A stretch of 64,000 nucleotides of DNA from Sipunculus nudus (taxonomy: Eukaryota; Annelida; Sipuncula; Golfingiida; Sipunculidae): NCBI GenBank assembly GCA_026874595.1, contig CM049310.1:32425558-32489557 (forward strand), given 5' to 3'. The translations under genes and the position numbers were made by a program. Shown here in pieces: positions 37,199 through 48,400 of the stretch. A model generated the notes under the pieces. That model had not been told where the DNA came from. It saw only the letters and a program-made list of their open reading frames with translations, and did not search any database. Every line of letters begins with the position of its first letter. Position 1 is the first letter of the stretch.

Positions 37199-40100
37199 CT
37201 AGATGTGTCGGAACGACAGGAATGCCCCCGCCTGGGGCAAATTAGAAACATTTGTTAAATTTTGTAAAATTTTTTAAGTTCAGGAGGTGTTGTATGGTCA
37301 AAAGTAGGTCAACAAGGGCAAAATGCAAACTCGATCTGTAAAGGGTCATTATCAAGCAACACACCAAAAAGGGCCAGTATCTGCAGGCATTGTGAAAAAA
37401 AGTCCATATATGTGCATTTTTCATGAAAATTTCTGTCTTTCATGAAATTTTCTATGTTCAGGATCTGTCAAATGGTCAAAATAGGTCAACTGGGACAAAA
37501 CGCAAACTCGATCAGTAAGTGGTCATTATGCGCCCACAGACCAAACATTAGGCCAGAATCTGTAAGCATTGCATTGGAAAATAGAATATTAGCAAAAGTT
37601 GATAATCATTTATAAATTTAAATTGGAGAGGTATATACCATGTTTCATAACAATCCACCAAATGCTTCCTGAGAAATAAGCTCCTAAGTTTTTTTCTATA
37701 CTAAGCTCTGTGACCTTGAAAAGTAGGTCAAGATCACCCATCTTTGAACTTGACCAAGATTTCGTAAATATAATGCAAAAGCACTGAAGAAATAAAGTTC
37801 TGTGTTGAATACCTTTGGAGATATCCTGCACGAAAGGCCAAAATTGAAATAATCCGATAAAATTTCATTAAAAAATCAGAAATTGTAGGTGGCGCCACCA
37901 AAATTGTGCAGCACATACAGACCATCAGTCCCAATGATCATAGTAAGTTTTGTGAAAATCCACACAATGGTTCCTGAGATATAAACTTCTGAGTGTTTTT
38001 CTATAATCAGCTCTAAAATGTCTGACATGGTCTCATAAAAACATTAATAACAGCTACAATTTTTGGCCAATTTCTTTCAGCTTTTTAAACTAAAAAGCTG
38101 AAATCTTTATGTGTGCATGATATGAAAATTATATCAACAGTGCTCACAAGAAACAAACATGCCATGGTCAAAGTTGGGCAAAATTTAAGGTACTAATTTT
38201 ATATTTATATTTATAACTTATAAAATTTGAAAAATTCAGAACTAATTTTGGGTATTCAATTGAATCTTGATTAAATAATGTTACATCCCTGATAAAAAAT
38301 CTCTAGCTTCAGCAATCCTCTTGTTAAGGGAGTAAATATATTTCTTAATTTTTTACAAAGTGCATTATGTTTGGGCCCATAACATAAACCAATTACGCAA
38401 TACTGACATCATTTCTAGCATGTGCATAGAGAATGTATAGAAAAATATGTATATTATATATGATTAAAGTCAGATCAGTGGTTTTGATATTAGGCAGTCT
38501 TGAAGTGTAACAATGGGTTTTTAATGGAAAAATGAAGTTTTTCATTAATATCTCGAAGGTATTAAGTCCTAGTGACCAAATTCTTGGCATGGTAGGGGAT
38601 TTAGAGACAATCTAATTGCATGCCAAATTTTAGGAACTGAGAGCTGAAGCTGGGGAGCTGAGCACTTGCAAACTGCATGACACTAGCTTGATGTAAACAA
38701 TATGTTACATGGTGCTTGAAAACTTAAATAAAATCTTCAGTTTTTGATCAACTGGTTTCAAATTTTTGGTGTTTACAGACAAAATGCTAAAAAAACATGC
38801 TGTGAAAATTAAATCCACAGTACTTACAGGAAAAAAACATGCCATGGTCAAAGTTGGGCAAAATTTAAGGTACCAATTTTTTATTTTTGTTAATATTTTA
38901 AAAAATTTAAAAGATTTTGATCTAATTTTGGGTATACAATTTAATTTTGATTAATTAAAGTTATATTACTGGAAAAAAAGTTTATAGCTTTAACAAGTTT
39001 TGTGTTAAGTGATCAAAGATCTTTCCTGATATTTTACACAATGCATTATGTTTGGGCCAATAACTTTTTAAATTTACATAATACAGACATAATTTCTGGC
39101 ATGTACATAGGAACTCTATAGAGGAATAATTATGGTAAATATGAGGAAAAACAGATGAGTGGTTTTGATATTAGGCAGTCCTGAAGTGTAAAAATAGGTT
39201 TTTAATAAAAAATTGAGGTTTTTCCTTAATTTCTAAAAGGAACGAAGTCGCAAAGACCCAGTTTTTGGCTTGGTAGGAGATCTTGGGGACATCTAACATT
39301 ATGCCGAATTTTGGATTCCTAGGTCTTGCGGTTTCAAAACGTGCCACATCTACGGACTGACAGACGGACGGACGACGGACAATGGACCACGACTATAGCT
39401 CAGATGACTTATAGTCAGCTGAGCTAATAATGGGTCAAGGTCACCCATTTTCGAACTTGACCGAGATTTTATCAATAAACATCTTCACTGATGAAATAAA
39501 ATTCCAACAGTGAAACCTTTTAGACATATCCCGCTCACAAGGTAAAAGTTAATAGACACAGAACGGACGGACGGACAGACACTGGACAGACAGATGGACG
39601 GACGGACAGACGGACAGCTTGGGTGACGACAATAGCCCATCAGCCTATGAGCTGAGGGCTAAAACGGCTGTACATGTGTATTTGTCATGAAAATTTCTAT
39701 TTTTCATGAATTTTTCTAAGTTTAGGAGCAGCAAAACGGTCAAAAGTAGGTCAACCGGGACGAAACGCGAACTCAATCTGTAACTGGTCATTATCTGCCC
39801 ACACACCAAAAATCAGGCCAATATCTGCAGGCATTGCGAAAAAAAGTCTGTACATGTGTATTTGTCATGAAAATTTCTATTTTTCATGAAATTTTCTAAG
39901 TTTAGGAGCCGTAAAACGGTAAAAAGTAGGTTAACCGGGTTGAAACGCGAACTCGATCTGTAACTGGTCATTATCTGCCCACACACCAAAATCAGGCCAA
40001 TATCTGCAGACATTGCGAAAAAAAGTCCGTACGTGTATTTGTCATGAAAATTTCTATTTTTAATGAAATTTTCTAAGTTTAGGAGCCGTAAAAACAATCA

Positions 40101-40291
40101 AAATTAGGTCTACCGGGACGAAACACGAACTCGATCTGTAACTGGTCATTATCTGCCCACACACCAAAAATCAGGCCAATATCTGCAGGCATTGCGAAAA
40201 AAAGTCTGTACAACTGTTTGATTTTGGAATGACGGAAGGATGGACATGGGTAAAACTATATGCCCCGGCCACTTTGTGGCGGGGGCATAAA
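37199..40291 (+). mobile_element. Hairpin-ended repeat element with 180-bp core repeats and a nested insert
   Basis: The left end carries ATGCCCCCGCCTGGGGC (37222-37238). The right end is a near-perfect hairpin, TATGCCCCGGCCAC against GTGGCGGGGGCATA (40258-40288), followed by AA. Core units of about 180 bp containing AGGTCAACCGGGACGAAACG-like sequence occur at 37240-37580 and three times at about 39660-40210. A separate 1.4-kb element (38021-39427) is inserted inside. There is no coding sequence. Confidence 0.65.
38021..39427 (+). mobile_element. Helitron-like non-autonomous element, copy 1
   Basis: It starts TCTGACATGGTCTCA and ends with a hairpin, TAGCTCAG-TGACT-TA-AGTCA-CTGAGCTA, closing in CTAA. 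It has no visible TSD. The body consists of two diverged halves of about 700 bp, each with CATGCCATGGTCAAAGTTGG followed by an AT-rich block, and a GGAC-rich microsatellite before the hairpin. A second copy is at 53409-54829. The 5' TC and the 3' hairpin plus CTRR fit Helitrons, although the hairpin abuts the end. Confidence 0.7.
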
Positions 40292-42409
40292 AAGAATGCA
40301 ATAACCATAATACAATCCAGGTTGTTCATTCCATATTTACAACATACAGGGATATATTCCAATGACTGTGACATGGAGGAGGAATACATGCATATTCAAG
40401 GCAAATGTTACCAGTAAACTAATACATACCAGTAGGTACATGTACATGAACAATACCAATTCAGTAGAAATGAAAGGATTGTCACATTGGGTAAATAAAT
40501 ACTGATATGACATGGAAAGTCAAATACTTAAGTCAGCTAAAACCTGACATCAGAGGAAACCTCATACTGATAATAATTTGATAATTCAATTCCATTGAAT
40601 ATAAATCAGGACTGTTATAAAATGTTTTTATCAAAACTCCCTGTGAACAGTTCAATAATTTATAATTAGTATATTTATGATTATCATGTCCTACCTTATG
40701 CTCATGTGTGTGTATCAACCACACGCAGGTATATTTATTTGTTTATTCCACTGATCCCGTACGGTGTCCAGGCAAATTGGGTAACTTGTTTAGCTGTCTT
40801 GCCATTTTCGCAGTGGAGATACAGCAATTTTGGACAAGTCAATCATAAACTGAGTATTTACCTCGTGAAATTAACAGGCAGTAAAAACTATTTAAACCAG
40901 TATGTCACTCCTGTACCGCCTTTAAATGACATTAGTATACAGAGCCCAATAAAAGGAGGCATATAAGGGACAATATACATTATGAAAATATTGCATTATA
41001 ACTAACACTGTTATATATATACACACTAATGTACATGCTCTTTATCTTAAACTGCACATTTACTACATTACTCAGGTATTAATCACTAAACTGAATCGAT
41101 TCTTATCAGGTTAATTTCCTGAGTAATCCCCCCCCCCCCCACCCAATTCAAACGTTCAAGGTCATCCATAGAGGTCATGGTTGTTGTGGAAATGTTTTGA
41201 AGTATGGCACTTGTATATCTCCTCCCTGCAGACAGAGGTCGCCACTGATCATACTATATCATACTACCTGATTTTAGCCTAAATGATATGTTTACAGACC
41301 TGACAATGTCATCTATTTTTGCTGATCATCAGTCAAATTCTTGTATGGTGTGCAAATCTAAAAATTTATAACACTGTCCAGCTAAATCTCAACATTTTCA
41401 CGAATGACACTAGCCCATCTGCTGTGCATGTTCCATGACCAGTTTCCTGAGAGGTTTCCTATCCGAAAAGTGGAAAGTTTACATATGGATGTCAAGCTTT
41501 GTATGGAAATGTATCCAAGTATGTCACCTTATTTATCTATTCTATTCAGTATAGGTTACCCCTAACCATACTTACTTTTCAAAGTATACAAATCTATACT
41601 TTTGTTTTATAAAGCTCTTTTGTCGAATTACAGGACAAATAAAATAAGCAGGAATGAAGCAAAAGTGGGCACACTTTAAAACAATTTCAGTTCCACATTA
41701 TGACATAATAATATCAGCATTATACAGTCAAGGCAAAATTGGATGCATTGCTTGCAAAAACATAATGTATATGAGATCAATCCAAAATTCCAAAATTTCT
41801 GAGGGGCACAAGAAACATGCTTCTTTTGGAAATATAAATGGGGCCTGCAAGAACAACACATAGTATGTAGATCTGCAACATTTACAAGCTAAATATATAT
41901 CTGGCACCAGTCTTGTAAAGACAGTATTACCTCATCTACTGCAGGCTGTCCAGCATACCTTTAAGAAAAAGTCGGACAAAAGTAGGCCAAAAGAATGAAA
42001 CTAGACAAGTATCATTATTCATGATCATTCTTGATAAAACAAAAGAAATATCTTGTGAAGAAGATACAAGGCCGTGGAAGAGAAGCTCTTTTTACTTTTT
42101 TCTGGTGCTGAAGTCACATTTTGCCAAAGTGCCCATATTAGTGTACTTCTAATTAAGTAACACAAGCACAATTTCAAAGTAATTCATAGTATTTGGAATT
42201 ATAAGCACAAAACAAAATGAAAAAAAAAGAAGTAGAGATTTGAAGAAAAAGAATGAAAACAGTGGAGAGAAAAAAAAAAGTAGGATCTCTGGTTAGCCTG
42301 CTACGGGGAAATAAAACAGCTTTACACTAACAAGTACGGGTGCCTTTCCATACACTCAAGCCCCCTAGTCATCCTGATCCAGTGGCTACTAAAAGCAAAC
42401 ACACAGTTA
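40292..42409. other. Intergenic DNA and probable NTMT1 3' UTR
   Basis: I see no further gene. A C run lies at 41129-41139. The part nearest 42409 is probably the 3' UTR of NTMT1. On the minus strand the nearest perfect AATAAA I noticed is about 1.7 kb downstream, near 40730, so either the UTR is long or a variant signal is used. Confidence 0.45.
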
Positions 42410-45400
42410 TTAGTTCATGCTATTTTCCTGCAGGGCAAACATTCTGACTTCATAAATATCTTTAGGGAAGTTCTTTTGTTTCTCTTCCTTGATAACAGTC
42501 AACCCTGCCTGATGAATGAGTCTCAGTAATTCAACCCTGGGCCTTGTGACACTGCTGTCATTCTCATCAAAGTCTGGTTCCTCAGAGAATGCTATGTTTT
42601 CTTTGACAAAGATTAATCCATTTGGTGTCAGTGCACGAATGCATTTTCTAAAAAACATCACCAGATCTGAATCGGTGAGATGGCCCAGCACCCACTGGCA
42701 CCATATGGCGTCATATTTATTCTCCTCTGGGGTAAAATCTTGCAAGCCGGAACAGATGAGTTGGTCTACTCGATTGGAATCATTCCCTATATAGCTCCTT
42801 GCCTTGTCCAAGAAACCTTGATTCAGCTCCACCATGTCCACAGTATCAAACAATGGTAACAGCAGCCTCTTTGTGATACGGCCGATGCCTGCACCACAAT
42901 CTAATACTCGTCTGTGACTCACTTTGGCCTTAGGACCCTGAAAAGAAAAAAAGAGGAAATGACAATGAACAAGGTGAACATCAGTGAGATAAGTGTCTCT
43001 ACTTCATAATATACTAATAGGTCTATGGCCATTTGATGCCACTGTCTATTGAAGGAGGAGGAAGATAAACATAAGAATATCATGTTATTTTACATGCCTC
43101 CTGAGTGTCACCCCTAACTTAACGTGAAAACTTTACAACGGATATTTCCTATAAAACAATAGGATGGGTTAACGCTCGCCACTTGATTTCATTAATCAAG
43201 AAATTAGATCCCGGTCATTACAGGTGACATTTCCAGGTTCTTTTAAGGACGTGTATAAAAATACCAGACAATCATACACCCAGATCAATAGAAACTATGA
43301 GACATCAGGTTAAATTCACAAATATAATTCAAGACAATACTTACAAAGACGTAGATGTAAGTGTGTGTGCGTTGATGTGTCAATGCGACAGTCCTTCACA
43401 TTAAAAATACAGGATATTTACCGAGTCCGTGGTTTGTATAAAAAAACCATAAAGTCCAGTTCCTTCAGAGATCTCTGGTTACTGTTTAGTGTAGAATCTA
43501 GCGTATGGTTAGTACCATATAGATCTAGTCTTTCTGAGTTTAGCGATCTTCAACTGATCTTGCTTGTCTTTGTTTACGTATAGCTTAGAGTCCTTGACCT
43601 TGCTCGTGTAGCAATGGTTTCTCGGCTTACGGCGGTTATGTATCTAGGTCAAGCTGAACTAGGCCGGCAGGTGACGAGCGCGCTCTCTCTATATCGCCAA
43701 TACGAAGCTCTTTCGGCAGCACGGCTGAGTTCTTATGAGCTGGGTCCTTGCTTCATGTAGAAGCTTGCTTCTATGCCGTTCCTGGCGTTTCAATGTTCCT
43801 ACTCCCGTTCGTGCGTGCTGCCACCTCAAGCTTCAAGACCCAACTGAAGGCAGCTTCCAGCGTCTCTCCCTGAACTCTGACGTCACAATCGTCGTCACAA
43901 TACGGCGATCCGGTTCTCTGATTGGCTTATTTCTCAAGTGTCCCATATAAGGATATATGTGACCTAGTTTGACTGTTAGCGTCACCATGGCGACCCACAT
44001 ACCACATAATAATAATAATACACACGATGCGTGACACGGATAAATCAGCTGATAGCCGATGGGATTTCATACAAGAATACACAATATATATATACAATCA
44101 AGACCTGTCAACGCTTTAGGATGACGCTTCACGTCAATATCAATAGAGAACAGACTTCGTTAAACTATGATACAAAACACCGTACATATTGTCACCGATT
44201 TCTGGTGACATCACCCCCTCCTTTTAAGGAAAATACACAGTATTTTCTCGATACACCGTATCGTTCTATCTTACAGGGTCCAGCTAAACATATTTACATG
44301 TAGCAATACATAGCAATACATAAGGGTCATGTAACAAGTTGTCATTAGTACATGCCCACGGTCTATGACACAGGGCAAAATCTTGTACATGTTTAGACTT
44401 AACTGGCTAAACATTATAGCTCATTACATCCTAACACTCAGGCAGTCTGCTAAGAAAATCAGGTCCATGGTTTAGTTTACCTGACACTGCTTCAATATCA
44501 AATCTAAACTCTTGTAGAACCAGTGCCCATCTCATTACTCTCTTATTAGCACATTTTGATTTGCTAATACACTTTAATGGTTTGTGGTCGGTCTGAATGG
44601 TGAACGGCCTACAAGCCAGGTACATCTCAAATTTCTGTACAGACCATACAATTGCTAATGACTCTTTCTCGATGGTGGAGTAATTTCTCTCCCTGGGCAA
44701 TAGTTTACGACTGGCATAAGCTACTGGGTGCATGATCCCCTCGTTTCTTTGCATCAGGATACAGCCAATACCCACATCATATGCATCACATTTCAAATAA
44801 AATCGTTTACTGAAATCAGGTAGCTTCAGTATGGGAGGGTCTGACAGTTTAGCCTTTAGAGAACAGTACGCGTTCTCGTGTACGGGTTTCCAGTCTAGTT
44901 TGTTAGGTTGACCTTTACGCGTTAGATCAGTCAAGGGCACCGCTATTTCCGCATAGTTTGGCACGAATTTTCGATAGTACCCTGTAAGACCTAGGAATGC
45001 TCGCAAAGCCTTCTTTGTCTTAGGTCTATCAGTGCTCTGTTTCCCCGTCTACACAGTCAGGATCATGTATAGAATCAGGTGCGCCCTTGGCTACCGCTGC
45101 CAGAATATGCTGGGGCTCGTTTCTAGCATATTCACGTGGAAGGTTTTAACCTTATCGCCAATCTTAATCCGATAGTCTAAGTCCCCAACCCTGTTTACAA
45201 TAGTATAGGGGCCTTTCCACTGTACCATTAATTTGTTCCGCTCCGTCGGGAGTAACAACAAAACTTCGTCTCCGGCCTCAAACCTGCGCGTGCATTTACC
45301 TCTATCATATAACAGTCTGTGTCTGTTCGCTGATTTGTTCAACGCCTCTCTAGCTAACGCGCATGTGTTGCTTAGTTTGTCTTGTAGGTCCAGGACGTAT

Positions 45401-48400
45401 TGGTACGTGGTTTTAGTCTCAACGCTAGTATCTCGCAGAGGTCCACAGATCCCTTAGAATCCGCATCGGTCCTCTAACGATCCTACCATAGAGCAACTCA
45501 AAGGGTGAGAACCCTGTGCTCTCATGTGGCGCTTCTCGGTACGCAAAAAGCACGGCGCTGAGGTACCGATCCCAATCTCGCGGTCTTTCCTCGCACATCC
45601 GTTTCAACATTAACTTTAACGTTCCATTGAATCTCTCCCCCATTCCGTTGCACATAGGATGGTAAGGAGTAGTGGTGAGCTGTCTTACAGACAAAACACG
45701 GCTAACTTCTCGCATGAGGTCTGACGTAAATTGTGTTCCCATGTCAGTAAGCACCTCTGACGGCACTCCTAACCGCGCATAAATATCAACTAGCGCATCA
45801 GCCACAGAGACTGTATCTATGTTCTTTAAAGCAACAGCCTCCGGATATCTAGTGGCATAATCCATAACGGTCAGAATATACCTGTGACCTCTCTCAGACG
45901 CTGGATGGATCGGCCCAACCAGATCCATCGAAATTCTACGCCAGGGCTCATCAATTAATGGCATCTGGCCTAACGTAGCTCCAGGCACCTTGCCTTTCGG
46001 TATGGTTTTCTGGCAAATGGGACAGGACTTGCAAAACTCAGTAATGTCATTATACATCCCTTTCCAGAAAAACTGAGTTCTCACGCGGTCGTGCGTTTTG
46101 TCTATGCCCTGATGGCCCGCCATAACCGCTTCGTGGCCCATCCTCATTACGTCGTACCGTAACGTCTGAGGTACCACCACTCGAGATTCATCTTGATCTC
46201 CCCGTTTGTCACTCACAACCCGAACTAAATATCCGTCCTCAATTCTAAACGGACTATCATTTCTAGCCTCTCTAGCTAGCCTCCAATATGGCGCTAAAGA
46301 CCCATCCTCCTCCTGCGCCTTCAAAAATTCGGCCGGACTCACATCGGCAACTGGGCTTGCAACATTCAAGCTACGCGTCGGTATCTGTTTCTCTCGTGCA
46401 GCGCTCCGTGTCTCCACCGCGGACGACACCTCCTTTTGTGACTCTACACCGTCACACACTATGCCTGAGGACCGCTCAGACTTCCATGTCGGGTCCGGAT
46501 CATACGGATCACGCGCTCCCGCTACGTTACCTAGCGCTAAATCACATACAGCATCCCCGACCACCATTGCCTCGATAGTACCGACAAAGTACGCACAGTC
46601 CACATTAATCCTAGCCGTAGGAAATTGTCTTACAGACCCGTCGAACAACCTACACTCGACCTGGTGTCCGGTGAACTGATTCGGCTCCACGTACGACTCA
46701 CGTATTCCTGCCGAGGAACATCCCGAATCCCGCAGCACCCTCGCTGACTTACCATTCACCAGCCCTTCACACACAGGTAACGAGATTCCACCTTCTGTCT
46801 GGGCAGCAAATCCTAACGACTGACTCGGACTCTCTACTTCCGGTTTCACCGCACCGACTGTCTCCCTTTCCGCCTCAACTACTGCCATTGACATAGTCTC
46901 CGGTTTCTGTTTTGGGTTATACGGGGGGCTAAAATTAGTCCTATACCTCTGCTGATCGCCAGCAGCACGCCCTACTTGAGGGGAAGACCTAGGCCTCGAC
47001 CGGGCACTAGTCTTACATTCCCGCGCCTTATGTCCCAGTTCATTACATAAATAACATCTGATGCCTCCTGATGGCTTAAATGTCTGACCGTCCGGACTGC
47101 GCTCAACCTCTCGCTTCTCTCTAGGCTGAGATACCGGTTGCGCTGGACGCGGCACATTATTGCCATAACGAGGACCTGCTGTAAGGCTGTGTACACCGTG
47201 AGCCTCCGTATAACTCTCGGCTAAGTCTACCATACTATCAAAGTCACGACACCGTCTCTCTTTCAAAAACATAGAGAGATCCCTACTACAGCAGTTTACG
47301 AACTGCTCACACATCAACAGGTTAACTACCCCGTCGTAGTCACCTCCGACCCCTGCCATCCCTATCCAATGGTCTAGGTATCCACTCAGTCTCACCGCAA
47401 ACTGACTCGGCGTTTCGCCTCGCTCAGGCCTACAAGTCCGAAACTTGTGTCGATAACCCTCTTCGGTCATTTGGTATCGCTTTAACAAGGCTATCTTTAA
47501 CTTATCGTAATCCATGGCCTCACTAACCGATAACTGTGTGTAAGTCCCTAGCGCCTTACCCCGCAGTAACGGACTCAGGTGTAACGCCCAATTCTCCCTA
47601 TCATAGCCTTGACATACAGCTAATCGTTCAAATCGCTCAAGAAACGCATCTAGCTGATCGTGAGCCTCATCAAAAGGTGGAAGCTGGATTTTCGGGAATA
47701 CATCCCTACTTCTCTCTTCTTTAACCCCAGAGTCAGACTTTAACCTTAGAACCTCTAATTCGTGGGCTCTAGCCTCTCGCTCGCGCTCTAATTCCCGCTG
47801 TTCACGCTCTAATTCCCGCTGTTCCTTCTCTATTTCACGTTGCCTGGCTCTTTCCTCACGTTCTTCATCCGCACGCCGTCTAGCCTCAACATAATCTTGT
47901 AAAGCCTGGTCCTTAAGCCCCAAGGCCTGTCCGCATCTAACAAGTGACTCTAACGTTTCCATGGTAACGCTCTAACCTAGTAAGATTCCAGTATCTAGTA
48001 ATATCCGCTCTTAAAAATCCGTAAATACGTACTGTTAAAGCCAACCTAACGAACCGGCGGTATCCGTACAATAACACTACGGTAGCTCTACGCATCAAAA
48101 TTCTACTTATACGGACGGACGGACGGAAGGTCGGACGAAGGGTCAGACGGATGGACGGATGGATATCAAGATATCAATAAACACCATGCACCTATGATTA
48201 CCATGCCAATCGGGAGGGGTAAACTTACCTGTCAAGAGACCCTACCACGTGACCAATCACAAACTAGTGTAGAAAAAATTATACCAGGGTGTATCTAACA
48301 ACATCAAAAATTTTCACTCTAATCTGGGTTTATATCAACCCAATAATGATGTCCAGGTATCACTGAACTAGCATTTCTCACAAAACATGCATGTGTTCTA

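Noticed and set aside
43365-44303. Several plus-strand ORFs repeated at 48942-49838
   Set aside because: They are inside the two LTRs and are identical because the LTRs are identical. They are antisense to the element and have no recognisable domains.
45425-45440. Programmed frameshift at the end of the integrase core
   Set aside because: I saw no slippery heptamer or obvious pseudoknot. Simple mutation in a defective copy is at least as likely, so it is recorded only as a frame break.
46206-46679. 157-aa plus-strand ORF
   Set aside because: It is a shadow antisense to the gag-protease-integrase frame.
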